64,000 nt of DNA from Jidongwangia harbinensis (GTDB lineage Bacteria; Actinomycetota; Actinomycetes; Mycobacteriales; Micromonosporaceae), in assembly GCF_020216025.1 (NCBI RefSeq), contig NZ_JAIWNC010000018.1, positions 168,654 through 232,653 on the forward strand, read 5' to 3'. A program made the translations under genes and the position numbers. The stretch's first letter is position 1. Every line of letters starts with the position of its first letter. Under the pieces are notes generated by a model, which saw nothing but the letters and a program-made list of their open reading frames with translations, did not search any database and was not told the origin of the DNA. Below, piece after piece: positions 1 through 9,382 of the stretch.

Positions 1-1
1 C

Positions 2-211
2 GTGGTGGAGGTGGTGCCGGGCAGCCCCGCCGGTACCGCCGGGATCTACCTGGGCGACGTCCTGCTGAGCGCCGGCGGCCAGCCGGTCCAGACCGTGCAG
101 GCGTTGCAGCGGCTGATGCTGGGCCCGGCCATCGGCAATCCGCTGCCGCTGACCGTGCTGCGCCGCAACGCCTTCGTCGACGTGGTCACGGTGCCCGCCG
201 AGCTGTCCTAG
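2..211 (+). CDS. C-terminal PDZ domain of a protein cut by the window edge (probably an HtrA-like serine protease)
   Basis: Only the last 69 residues are present, open at the left edge. They look like the second half of a PDZ domain: a GSPAGTAGIYLGDVLLSAGG stretch, then a helix and an LTVLRRN strand, ending in TAG. In actinobacteria such C-terminal PDZ domains usually follow a trypsin-like DegP/HtrA protease domain acting in extracytoplasmic protein quality control. The protease part lies outside the window, so that assignment is inference. The gene converges on cbs with only 13 bp between stop codons. Confidence 0.7.
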   Translation: MVEVVPGSPAGTAGIYLGDVLLSAGGQPVQTVQALQRLMLGPAIGNPLPLTVLRRNAFVDVVTVPAELS

Positions 212-224
212 CCGGCTTGTCGGG

Positions 225-1583
<1,359 letters not shown>

Positions 1584-1586
1584 GCC

Positions 1587-1931
1587 TCAGACTACGACGA
1601 CCCGCGCCTGCTCCTTCTCCCACTCCAGGAAGCGTTCCGTCTCGCTGAGCACGGCACCCGCCAGCCAGGTGACCATGATGGCGTCGTCGGCCAGCCCGAA
1701 CACCAGCAGCAGGGCCTCCGGCACGGCGTCGATCGGCGACACCACGTACGCCGTGGCGGCCGTCAGGAGCAGCAGTCGCATGCCGCCGTCGTACTCTCCG
1801 CGGGTCGTCGCCTTGATCATCCGCGGCAGCGCCGCGAGGCGCTTGCCGATCGACGGACCCCCGCGCGCCCCGGACATCAGCGCCCGGGCGAGCGCGGAGA
1901 ATGCCGCGGTCCGCTTCAGCGTCCTGGCCAT
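1587..1931 (-). CDS. DUF1232 (YkvA-like) small membrane protein
   Basis: A 114-residue protein with the DUF1232 signature: a hydrophobic segment, then YVVSPIDAVPEALL and GLADDAIMVTWLAG. The family consists of small proteins with one or two membrane segments and no established biochemical role. The N terminus is basic (MARTLKRTAAF). It is the first gene of a probable two-gene unit with cbs, and the 245-bp spacer upstream, facing a divergent SGNH hydrolase gene, should hold its promoter. Confidence 0.8.
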   Translation of the reverse strand: MARTLKRTAAFSALARALMSGARGGPSIGKRLAALPRMIKATTRGEYDGGMRLLLLTAATAYVVSPIDAVPEALLLVFGLADDAIMVTWLAGAVLSETERFLEWEKEQARVVVV

Positions 1932-2176
1932 GTCGGCCCCCTCTCCACGTACCTACCAGGATGACGGCAACGCGCCACAACCGCTCGCCGACACCCGCGG
2001 CCCAGCCGACGCCGCGGCGTCCGGGCACGGAAACGTGAGTGAACTTATGTCCGGTAGGCGCGCGCCAGCGGTCGGTTGTCGTACCCGCGAGTTAGCCTCG
2101 AGTCCCCAACGTCGCCGGGATGGTTCGATCGAGGGGGGTCGGACGGGGGTCCCGCCGAGCACCGCGGAGGGAGATC

Positions 2177-3478
2177 GTGCAGCAGCTAGCGAGAGTGACG
2201 CGGGGTCTTGAGTGGCCCCGGCCGGGCTCCGGCGCCCTGGGCCTCGGCCCGGCGCTCAGCCCGAGCCGGGCGCTGGGCCGCAACCGGACACCGGGCGCGA
2301 ACCGGATCCCGGGCGCGAGCCGGATGCTGGGCGCGAGCAAGGCCGGACCGGGGTGGGAGCGGATGCTCGGGGTGGACTGGGGTCGCCTCGTCGCCGGGAC
2401 CGACTGGCAGCGGATCCGCACCGCGAGCCGGATCGTCGGCGGGATCACCGGCGGCGCCGCGGCCGTGGCCGGGCTGTCGCTCGCCCTGCTGATGCGGCAG
2501 GCCGCCGACGCCCGCCGGGTCATCCCGATGGCCGAGGCGCCGCCGCCACGCGCCGACGGGGTGTATGGCGGCAAGTTCCCCGGCAAGCCGCTCAGCCTGG
2601 TCATTCTCGGCGATTCGTCGGCCGCCGGGTACGGCGTGCACCGGGCCCGCGAGACACCCGGCGCCCTGCTCGCCACCGGGGTTTCCCGCCGCCTGCGCCG
2701 CCCGGTCCGGCTGCACCGCCTGGCCGTGGTGGGCTCGGTCTCGGCCGGCCTGCCGTACCAGGTGGACGCGGCCCTGGAGTACGCCCCCGACGTGGCCGTG
2801 ATCATGGTCGGCGGCAACGACGTCACGCACGCCTCGGCCCGCGCGTCCGCCGTGCGGCACCTGGCCGACGCGGTCCGCCGCCTGCGGGCGGCCGGCTGCC
2901 GGGTGGTCGTCGGCACCTGCCCGGATCTCGGTGCCATCCAGCCGATCAAGCCGCCGCTGCGCTGGCTGGCCCGCACCTGGAGCCGGCAGCTCGCGGCCGC
3001 CCAGACCGTGGCCGTGGTGGAGGCCGGCGGGCGCTCGGTGTCGATGGGCGACCTGCTCGGCCCGGCCTTCGAGGCCGACCCGGTGCGGATGTTCAGCTCC
3101 GACCGGTTCCATCCGTCCGCCGAGGGGTACGCCCGGGCCGCCGCGGTCCTGATGCCGACGCTGATGGCGGTGCTCGGCGACGACGACCGCACCCCGGCCG
3201 CTCCCGCCGAGGCCCTGCGCACCCTGCCGCAGGCCGCGCACGAGGCGGTCCGCGCGGCCGGCACCGAGGTCAGCCCCACCCGGGTCGACGGCCGCGAGCG
3301 CGGTCCGGGCGGGCACTGGGCGCAGTTGCGGCGGCACCCGTGGTTCGGCGAACAGCGGCTGTGGTTCGGACACCGTCCGTCGGGGAATCCGAAAGGGTCC
3401 ACGGACACCGTTCCCAGCGGCCGGTCGGCACCCAGCCCCGTAGGCTGGACGCCAGAGGATCACGGAACCGCCACGTAG
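2177..3478 (+). CDS. membrane-anchored SGNH/GDSL hydrolase (first of a tandem pair)
   Basis: A GDSL-type serine esterase. The catalytic blocks are VILGDSSAAGYG (Ser nucleophile), VGGNDVT (Asn of block III) and DRFHPSAEGY (Asp/His). A hydrophobic helix (GGITGGAAAVAGLSLALLM) precedes the catalytic domain, suggesting a membrane-tethered enzyme. Roughly 95 residues after the domain are Pro/Arg/Gly-rich and probably disordered. I place the start at a GTG preceded by GGAGGG at a good distance. An in-frame ATG 57 nt upstream lacks a ribosome site and would add an Arg-rich leader. Substrate is unknown. The next gene encodes a paralogue. Confidence 0.8.
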   Translation: MQQLARVTRGLEWPRPGSGALGLGPALSPSRALGRNRTPGANRIPGASRMLGASKAGPGWERMLGVDWGRLVAGTDWQRIRTASRIVGGITGGAAAVAGLSLALLMRQAADARRVIPMAEAPPPRADGVYGGKFPGKPLSLVILGDSSAAGYGVHRARETPGALLATGVSRRLRRPVRLHRLAVVGSVSAGLPYQVDAALEYAPDVAVIMVGGNDVTHASARASAVRHLADAVRRLRAAGCRVVVGTCPDLGAIQPIKPPLRWLARTWSRQLAAAQTVAVVEAGGRSVSMGDLLGPAFEADPVRMFSSDRFHPSAEGYARAAAVLMPTLMAVLGDDDRTPAAPAEALRTLPQAAHEAVRAAGTEVSPTRVDGRERGPGGHWAQLRRHPWFGEQRLWFGHRPSGNPKGSTDTVPSGRSAPSPVGWTPEDHGTAT

Positions 3479-3494
3479 TCGAGCAGGAGGCGAG

Positions 3495-4286
3495 ATGAGC
3501 GGCCTCGCAGGTCGGATCGGTAAGGCCACGGCGACGACATTGCTCACCGGTGCCGTCGGCAGCGTGGCGCTGCTGGCCGGTGAGGCGATCGCCGCCAAGG
3601 CCCGCCGGTATGCCAAGCCGACCATGGGACTGGCGCTGCGCACGTCGATGGGACCGTCCAGTGCTCCCACGCTGCGCCTGGTGCTGCTCGGCGACTCGGC
3701 CGCGATCGGGGTGGGCGTCGAGTGGCTCGCCGAGACCGTCGGCGGCCAGCTCGCCCGCATGCTGGCCGAGGGCACCCCGGACACCGGCGAACGCCACGTG
3801 CTCCTCTCCAGCGTCGGGGTGTCCGGCTCCCGCTCCAGTGACCTGGCCACCCAGGTGGCCCGCGCCCTGCTCGGCGACCGGCCGGACGTGGCGGTGATCC
3901 TGATCGGCGCGAACGACGCCACCGGGCTGCGGTCCCCCGAGGAGTCCGCCGAACACCTGGGCGCGGCGGTCCGCCGGCTGCGCGAGGCGGGCGTCGAAGT
4001 GGTCGTCGGCACCTGCCCCGACCTGGGCGCGGTGCGTTCGATCGCGCCGCCGCTGCGCCAGGTCGTCGGGCTCTACGGCCGGCGCGTAGCCAAGGCACAG
4101 GCCCGCGCGGTCACCGAGGCCGGCGGCGTCGTGGTCGACCTCGCCGAGGAGACCGGCGCGGTGTTCCGCGCGGACGCCGGAACGCTCTGCTACGACGGCT
4201 TCCACCCGTCCGCGGACGGCTACCGGGTGTGGGCGCACGCGCTGTACCCCGCGGTCGAGGAGGCCGCCATGGCCGCCGCCGTCTGA
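3495..4286 (+). CDS. SGNH/GDSL hydrolase (second of a tandem pair)
   Basis: A 263-residue paralogue of the preceding protein without the long flanking extensions. It has a hydrophobic N-terminal segment (about residues 13-30), LVLLGDSAAIGVG (Ser block), LIGANDATG (Asn block) and DGFHPSADGY (Asp/His block). Both paralogues share VVVGTCPDLGA in the middle. An AGGAGG sits 4 nt before the ATG, 16 nt after the upstream stop, so the pair is probably one operon. An extracytoplasmic esterase or lipase-like role is inferred; the substrate cannot be read from the sequence. Confidence 0.82.
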   Translation: MSGLAGRIGKATATTLLTGAVGSVALLAGEAIAAKARRYAKPTMGLALRTSMGPSSAPTLRLVLLGDSAAIGVGVEWLAETVGGQLARMLAEGTPDTGERHVLLSSVGVSGSRSSDLATQVARALLGDRPDVAVILIGANDATGLRSPEESAEHLGAAVRRLREAGVEVVVGTCPDLGAVRSIAPPLRQVVGLYGRRVAKAQARAVTEAGGVVVDLAEETGAVFRADAGTLCYDGFHPSADGYRVWAHALYPAVEEAAMAAAV

Positions 4287-4390
4287 CCCACCCGCACCAG
4301 CCCGGTCCGCTTACCGGCCGGTCACCTCGCCGGCCAGGCGCCTCACCGGCCGGTTGCCGCGAGTGTGACGAACCGGCACTTCCGTCCCAT

Positions 4391-4407
4391 GTTACCGGCG
4401 AGTTAAC
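4391..4407. promoter_or_regulatory. imperfect palindrome in the thiolase promoter region
   Basis: GTTACCGGCGAGTTAAC is an imperfect inverted repeat (GTTAC...GTTAAC outer arms) ending 8 bp before the thiolase ATG. Its position would suit a repressor of the TetR or GntR class that controls fatty-acid genes, but no regulator is encoded nearby, so this is only a candidate operator. Confidence 0.3.
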
Positions 4408-4415
4408 GTGGGCAG

Positions 4416-5660
4416 ATGCCGGAAGCTGTCATCGTCGCCACCGCCCGCTCCCCCATCGGACGCGCCGCCAAGGGCTCGCTGCGGGACCTGCGCCCGGACG
4501 ACCTCGCCGCCACGATCGTCGACGCCGCGCTGAACAAGGTGCCGCAGTTGGACCGTACCCTCATCGAGGATCTTTATCTGGGTTGCGGTCTGCCCGGCGG
4601 CGAGCAGGGCTTCAACATGGGCCGCGTGGTCGCGACGCTGCTCGGCCTGGACGGGCTGCCCGGTGCCACCGTCACCCGGTACTGCTCCAGTTCCCTGCAG
4701 ACCACCCGGATGGCGTTCCACGCGATCAAGGCCGGCGAGGGCGACATCTTCGTGTCGGCCGGCGTGGAGACCGTGTCCCGCTACGCCCGGGGCAGCTCCG
4801 ACGGCCTGCCCCCGGAGGCGCAGGAGATGGTCGGCGGCGGTTGGCACAACCCGGCGTTCGCGGCGGCGGCGGCCCGCACCACGGAGGCCGCGCAGGGCGG
4901 CCGAACCTGGCACGACCCGCGCGCGGACGGCAGCCTGCCGGACATCTACATCACGATGGGCCAGACCGCGGAGAACCTCGCCCAGATCAAGGGCGTGAGC
5001 CGGGAAGACATGGACGAGTTCGGGGTACGCAGCCAGAACCTCGCCGAGAAGGCCATCGCGGACGGGTTCTGGGATCGCGAGATCACCCCGGTGACCACCC
5101 CGGACGGCACGGTCGTCTCGGTCGACGACGGCCCCCGCGCCGGCGTGACCATGGAGGCCGTCGCCCAGCTCAAGCCGGTGTTCCGCCCCGACGGCCGGGT
5201 CACCGCCGGCAACTGCTGCCCGCTCAACGACGGCGCCGCGGCCGTGGTCGTCATGAGCGACACGAAGGCCCGCGAGCTGGGCATCACGCCGCTGGCCCGG
5301 ATCGTCTCGACCGGCGTCACCGCGCTCAGCCCCGAGATCATGGGACTGGGCCCGGTGGAGGCGTCGAAGCAGGCGTTGAAGCGCGCCGGGATGACCATCG
5401 ACGACGTCGACCTGGTCGAGATCAACGAGGCGTTCGCGGCGCAGGTCATCCCGTCGTACCGGGACCTGGGCATCCCCATCGAGAAGCTGAACGTGAACGG
5501 CGGCGCGATCGCGGTCGGCCACCCGTTCGGCATGACCGGGGCGCGCATCACCGGCACGCTGATCAACTCACTCGACTGGCACGACAAGAGCATCGGCCTG
5601 GAAACGATGTGCGTCGGCGGCGGCCAGGGCATGGCGATGGTGCTGGAACGGCTCAGCTGA
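4416..5660 (+). CDS. acetyl-CoA acetyltransferase (thiolase)
   Basis: A 414-residue thiolase acting on acyl-CoA chains, either in beta-oxidation (thiolysis) or in the reverse Claisen direction. Catalytic residues are visible: C90 in TRYCSSSLQ (acyl-enzyme nucleophile), the NEAFA block (HNEAF equivalent), GGAIAVGHPFGMTG with the active-site His, and the second Cys in CVGGGQGMAM. Length is normal. It is transcribed alone, 130 bp after the SGNH pair, and is followed by a long convergent spacer. No other beta-oxidation gene is adjacent, so the pathway cannot be fixed from context. Confidence 0.9.
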   Translation: MPEAVIVATARSPIGRAAKGSLRDLRPDDLAATIVDAALNKVPQLDRTLIEDLYLGCGLPGGEQGFNMGRVVATLLGLDGLPGATVTRYCSSSLQTTRMAFHAIKAGEGDIFVSAGVETVSRYARGSSDGLPPEAQEMVGGGWHNPAFAAAAARTTEAAQGGRTWHDPRADGSLPDIYITMGQTAENLAQIKGVSREDMDEFGVRSQNLAEKAIADGFWDREITPVTTPDGTVVSVDDGPRAGVTMEAVAQLKPVFRPDGRVTAGNCCPLNDGAAAVVVMSDTKARELGITPLARIVSTGVTALSPEIMGLGPVEASKQALKRAGMTIDDVDLVEINEAFAAQVIPSYRDLGIPIEKLNVNGGAIAVGHPFGMTGARITGTLINSLDWHDKSIGLETMCVGGGQGMAMVLERLS

Positions 5661-5742
5661 CCCTCCGGGCGCCGCGCTCCGGCTCGGCGTGAACGTCCAC
5701 CCGACTCCGCCGCCGAGATCGTGAGCATTTAGGCGGCGTGCC

Positions 5743-5860
5743 CGCTGGCGGGACACCGCTGGCGGGACACCGCCGCCGGAGCACCGCTGGCGGGACACCG
5801 CTGGCGGGACACCGCTGGCGGGACACCGCCGCCGGGGCCGGGCCACCGCTGGCGGGACAC
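5743..5860. repeat. 14-bp minisatellite, unit CGCTGGCGGGACAC
   Basis: Six perfect copies of CGCTGGCGGGACAC, mostly head to tail, are interspersed with one 14-bp variant (CGCCGCCGGAGCAC) and one 20-bp variant. It lies in the 687-bp convergent spacer between the thiolase gene and the small gene at 6348, immediately before the 61-bp array. No coding function: the spacer contains no credible gene. Confidence 0.9.
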
Positions 5861-5884
5861 ACCGCTGCCGGGGCGGATGCCGCG

Positions 5885-6335
5885 GGGCGCGCGGCCCCAC
5901 CGCACCGCAAACCCACACGCACCTGGGCAGGCCGCAACGCGTGTGGACGCGCGGCCCTCACCGCACCCCAGCTCCACACACCGCCCGCGACCCCAGCACC
6001 CGTGCGACGAAACGGCGCGCTCCGCACCTCAAATCCACACGCACCTGGGCAGGCCGCAACGCGTGTGGACGCGCGGCCCTCACCGCCCTCACCGCACCCC
6101 AGCTCCACACACCGCCCGCGACCCCGGCACCCGTGCGACGAAACGGCGCGCTCCGCACCCCAAACCCACACGCACCCCGCCAGCCCACAACGCGTGCGAC
6201 GAAACGGCGCGCTCCGCACCCCAAACCCACACGCACCCCGCCAGCCCACAACGCGTGTGACACCACGGCGCGCTCCGCACCCCAGCTCCACACAACGCTG
6301 GCCCCACCACCTCGGCACCCGTGTGCGGCCCGGCC
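5885..6335. repeat. 61-bp tandem stem-loop array 1 (convergent spacer)
   Basis: Successive CCACAC cores start at 5913, 5974, 6035, 6105, 6166, 6227 and 6288, so the spacing is 61 bp except for one 70-bp step caused by a short internal duplication. Units contain CCACACGC followed about 18 nt later by GCGTGTGG (for example 5913-5920 with 5939-5946), able to form a hairpin. Because 61 is not a multiple of three, reading frames shift at every unit, so the apparent long open frames here are not genes. Confidence 0.88.
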
Positions 6336-6347
6336 GGGAGGACTGGA

Positions 6348-6665
6348 CTAGAGCGCCCGGTGGACCGCCTCGACGTCGGTGGTGGCGTGTTTGAGCACGT
6401 CGTCCGGTGCGTCGACGGCCACCAGATCGTCCCGCATCACCCGCAGCTGGTCGGCCAGCACCAACGCCCCGGCCCGGGGCACCGGACGGCGCGCCCGCCC
6501 CTCCACGTCAGCGGTCCGGTCGGCCAGGCGCTGCACCAGATCGTGCACGAGCTCGGCACGCGACCGGTCGGCGGCGCCGGGGACGGCCGACCAGCGCGGC
6601 CCCTCCCAGTGACCGACCTGGTGGAGCAGACGGTCGACGGCGGCGGCGAAACTCTGGGCGGGCAC
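6348..6665 (-). CDS. small hypothetical protein
   Basis: A 105-residue, helix-rich, soluble protein starting VPAQSFAAAVDRLLHQVGHW and containing AELVHDLVQRLADRTADVEG. I do not recognise a family. The GTG start is chosen because it begins the first compositionally normal stretch after the upstream terminator-like hairpin; no clear ribosome site precedes it. Codon usage is typical (G/C in third positions). The open frame continues much further upstream, but that part is antisense to, or out of frame with, the Bax-inhibitor gene and is not real. Confidence 0.55.
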   Translation of the reverse strand: MPAQSFAAAVDRLLHQVGHWEGPRWSAVPGAADRSRAELVHDLVQRLADRTADVEGRARRPVPRAGALVLADQLRVMRDDLVAVDAPDDVLKHATTDVEAVHRAL

Positions 6666-6713
6666 GCCGCGACTGTATCGCCGCGCGGCCCGGCGGTGCC
6701 GCCCGGGAACGGG

Positions 6714-6751
6714 ACAGCGCCCGGTCCGTGGGGAGACGGGCCGGGCGCTGT
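6714..6751 (-). terminator. hairpin terminator after the Bax-inhibitor-1 gene
   Basis: ACAGCGCCCGG at 6714-6724 is perfectly complementary to CCGGGCGCTGT at 6741-6751. Pairing continues inward (TCCGT with ACGGG, one G-T) to leave a 6-nt loop, giving a 16-bp stem. It starts 36 bp after the stop codon of the minus-strand gene. No T-tract follows, as is usual for actinobacterial terminators. Confidence 0.75.
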
Positions 6752-6787
6752 TGGCGGCTGGCGAGGGGTCGCCGGCCGTCGCTGGGA

Positions 6788-7615
6788 TCAGTCGTCGCCT
6801 TGGAAGTAGCTCAGCAGGCGCAGCACCTCGATGTACAGCCAGATGAGGCTGACCAGGATGCCGAACGCGGCGGTCCAGGAGTAACGCTGCGGCAGTCCCA
6901 TCCGCACGCCCTCCTCCACCTCGTTGAAGCTGAGGATGAAGCTCAGCGACGCGACCACGATGCAGACGAGGCTGAAGCCGATGGCGAGCGGACCGCCGTC
7001 GCGCAGGCCGGTGTTGACGCCGAACAGGTACAGCACGAAGTTGACCAGCATGACCGCGAACAGGCCGGCCATGACGGCGATCATGCCCTTGACGAACTTC
7101 GGCGTCGCGCGGATCACCCGGGCCCGGTACAGCGCCGCCATCAGGAAGAAGACGCCGAAGGTGGCGACCACCGCCTGCAGGACGATGCCGTTGTAGGCCG
7201 ACTCGAAGACCTTGCTGACCAGGCCGACGAACGCGCCTTCGACCACGGCGTACGTGATGACCAGCGCGGGGTTGGCCATGCGCGAGAACGAAATGATCAG
7301 GCCGAGTACCAGACCGACGACCGCGGCACCGATCCACGCCGCGCCGAGCAGCGCGTCGGGAACGAGAACCCAGGCGGCGACGGCCGACAGGCCGGTGATG
7401 CCGAGAAGCGTGACGGTTTTGACGACGACGTCGTCGATGGTCATGGGTTGCACGGCCGGCGGAGCGGCGGGGTAGTCCGTCGCCGTCGGGTACGGCTGCC
7501 CGTAACCCGGCTGACCGGCAGGCGGTCCGTACGGTCCGCCGGGGGCGGACCCGGCCGACCGCTCCCGCTCGGCCGCCTGGCCGAGGCGCGAGAGCACCGG
7601 GTTGGAAGTCTTCAC
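6788..7615 (-). CDS. Bax inhibitor-1/YccA family membrane protein
   Basis: A multi-spanning inner-membrane protein of the BI-1 (TMBIM) family, whose members are pH-sensitive calcium leak or stress-related proteins; the bacterial role is unclear. The N-terminal 55 residues are Pro/Gly/Tyr-rich and cytosolic. About seven hydrophobic helices follow, ending in the conserved C-terminal part with SFNEVEEGVRMGLPQRYSW and WLYIEVLRLLSYFQGDD, the acidic-tail region of the family. The start is GTG (VKTSNPV) with GGGAGG 9 nt upstream, 21 codons inside the longest open frame. It is monocistronic, with a strong hairpin downstream and a tRNA gene upstream. Confidence 0.88.
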   Translation of the reverse strand: MKTSNPVLSRLGQAAERERSAGSAPGGPYGPPAGQPGYGQPYPTATDYPAAPPAVQPMTIDDVVVKTVTLLGITGLSAVAAWVLVPDALLGAAWIGAAVVGLVLGLIISFSRMANPALVITYAVVEGAFVGLVSKVFESAYNGIVLQAVVATFGVFFLMAALYRARVIRATPKFVKGMIAVMAGLFAVMLVNFVLYLFGVNTGLRDGGPLAIGFSLVCIVVASLSFILSFNEVEEGVRMGLPQRYSWTAAFGILVSLIWLYIEVLRLLSYFQGDD

Positions 7616-7721
7616 TGTGTCCAGCCTCCCTTTGAGGTTGCGGCACGTAGGCGTGCCTTTCCAGGGTAAGCGCTGCACCCGTGTCGTGTCGCCTGCAGTC
7701 GCTGTGAGCAGGCTGAGAGCG

Positions 7722-7805
7722 TGCCCGGGGCGGGTCTCGAACCCGCACGCCTTTTCGGGGCAGCCGCTTTTAAGGCGGCCGTGTCTGCCGTTCCACCACC
7801 CGGGC
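7722..7805 (-). tRNA. bldA: tRNA-Leu (anticodon UAA), bldA type
   Basis: An 84-nt class II tRNA on the minus strand. The acceptor arms GCCCGGG and CCCGGGC pair perfectly, followed by discriminator A. The anticodon arm is GCCGC-CTTAAAA-GCGGC, with anticodon TAA at 7770-7772. The T-arm contains GGTTCGAGACC, and the long variable arm typical of tRNA-Leu is present. CCA is not encoded (CAC follows the acceptor). This tRNA reads UUA, the rarest leucine codon in G+C-rich actinomycetes. In Streptomyces the homologue is bldA, a developmental and secondary-metabolism switch; the same role here is inference. Two TTA-containing genes are in this window. Confidence 0.95.
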
Positions 7806-7919
7806 CGGTCGGTGCCCTGTCACCGTAACCGCTGCCACCCGCCCGGCATTGGGCCGGACGGGCAGAAAGCGCCGGAAGCACGGCATCAAGTGCCGGACCG
7901 GGCAGGCGGGCCCGCACGG

Positions 7920-9290
7920 TCAGCGGGCGGCCGGCACCGCGGCGGCCGGGGCGACCGGTGCGGACGCCTGGTCGTCGCTCAGCGGCGGGGTCACGCCGGT
8001 GAACTCCTGACGCGGTGCGTGCAGCTGACCCAGCGACACCGTCTCCCGCTTGAACACGAACGCCAGCGTCCAGTCGGCCAGCACCCGGATCTTCCGGTTG
8101 AACGACGGGATACGGCTCATGTGGTACGTCCGGTGCATGAACCACGCGGGCAGGCCCTTGAGCTTGATCCCGTACACCTGGGCCACGCCCTTGTAGAGGC
8201 CGAGGCTGGCGACGCTGCCGGCGTACTTGTGCTTGTACTCCTTCGGCACGCCGCCCAGGATCACCTGCCGGATGTTGTCGGCCAGCAGGGTGGCCTGCCG
8301 GACCGCGTGCTGAGCGCTGGGCGAGCAGTAGGCACCGGGCTTGGTCAGGTCGGGCACCTGGGCGCAGTCGCCGGCGCTCCACGCGCCCTCCAGCACCCGG
8401 TCGCCGTCCACCACCTGCAGCGTCGGCAGGCAGGTGACGTGCCCGCGCGGGCCGCGGGGCAGGTCGGTGCGCTCCAGCATCGGCGACGGCTTGACGCCGG
8501 CCGTCCAGACCAGCGTCTCGGCGCGGAACTCGGCGCCGTCGGAGAGCTTGATCAGCCCGTCGACGCAGGACTCCAGCCGGGTGCCGAGCCGGATGTCGAT
8601 GCCCCGGGAGTCGAGCTGGCGGACCGCGTACGCGCCCATGTCCGGGCCCACCTCGGGCAGCACCCGGTTGGTGGCCTCGACGAGGACGAACCGGACCTCC
8701 TTACGGTCCAGCTCCGGGTAGTACTTGAGGGCGTCGTGGACCACGTCCTCCATCTCGGCCAGGGCCTCGATGCCGGCGTAGCCGCCGCCGACGAAGACGA
8801 ACGTCAGCGACGCCTTCCGCACCTCGGGGTCCGGGGTGACGGCCGCGATGTCGAGCCGGTCCAGGATGTGGTTGCGCAGGTAGATGGCCTCGCCGATGGT
8901 CTTGAAGCCGATCCCGTTCTCGCGCAGCCCGGGGACCGGCAGGGTGCGGGACACGCTGCCGGGCGCGACCACGATGTGGTCGTACGTCATCTCGGTGGCC
9001 GGGCCGTCGATGGGCTGGACGGTGACCGTCTTGCGGTCGTGCTCGATCTTGGTGACCTCACCGGAGACGATGCGGCAGCGCTTGAGTTCCCGGCGCAGCG
9101 GCACCACCGAGTGGCGCGGTGAGATGTTGCCGGCGGCGGCCTCGGGAAGGAAGGGCTGGTACGTCATGTGCGGCTGGGGGTCGATCACTACCACCTCGGC
9201 CCGGCGCGCATTGATCTTCTTCGACAGGCGCAGAGCGACGTACAGCCCCACGTGTCCTGCCCCTACGACGACGACACGCTGCGGATTCAC
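7920..9290 (-). CDS. ndh: type II NADH dehydrogenase (NDH-2)
   Basis: A single-subunit, non-proton-pumping NADH:quinone oxidoreductase on the inner face of the membrane. It carries two Rossmann folds: GAGHVG at 10-15 for FAD and GGGYAG at 168-173 for NADH. The AGDCAQV block closes the FAD site, and a C-terminal amphipathic region (KGLPAWFMHRTYHM onwards) is the usual membrane anchor. At 456 residues the length is normal; the last 30 residues are Ala/Pro-rich. The GTG start directly follows GGAGG, unusually close for a ribosome site, but the FAD motif begins at residue 10, so a much later start is impossible. Transcribed alone. Confidence 0.9.
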   Translation of the reverse strand: MNPQRVVVVGAGHVGLYVALRLSKKINARRAEVVVIDPQPHMTYQPFLPEAAAGNISPRHSVVPLRRELKRCRIVSGEVTKIEHDRKTVTVQPIDGPATEMTYDHIVVAPGSVSRTLPVPGLRENGIGFKTIGEAIYLRNHILDRLDIAAVTPDPEVRKASLTFVFVGGGYAGIEALAEMEDVVHDALKYYPELDRKEVRFVLVEATNRVLPEVGPDMGAYAVRQLDSRGIDIRLGTRLESCVDGLIKLSDGAEFRAETLVWTAGVKPSPMLERTDLPRGPRGHVTCLPTLQVVDGDRVLEGAWSAGDCAQVPDLTKPGAYCSPSAQHAVRQATLLADNIRQVILGGVPKEYKHKYAGSVASLGLYKGVAQVYGIKLKGLPAWFMHRTYHMSRIPSFNRKIRVLADWTLAFVFKRETVSLGQLHAPRQEFTGVTPPLSDDQASAPVAPAAAVPAAR

Positions 9291-9382
9291 GCCTCCATTG
9301 TCGCCCCTGCGGGCCCCGGCCGCCCGCCGTTGTGACGCAGCACAATGCCGGCCGGACGGTGCCGTAAAGCACAGGTGTCGGA

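Noticed and set aside
5700..6400. Several overlapping open frames of 80-220 codons on both strands
   Set aside because: They run through 14-bp and 61-bp tandem repeats; 61 is not divisible by three, so every frame stays open in turn and translations are repetitive Arg/His/Pro-rich strings without a conserved domain.
7681..7830. A further tRNA gene or rRNA promoter around tRNA-Leu
   Set aside because: No second cloverleaf can be folded from the flanks; only one tRNA is supported.
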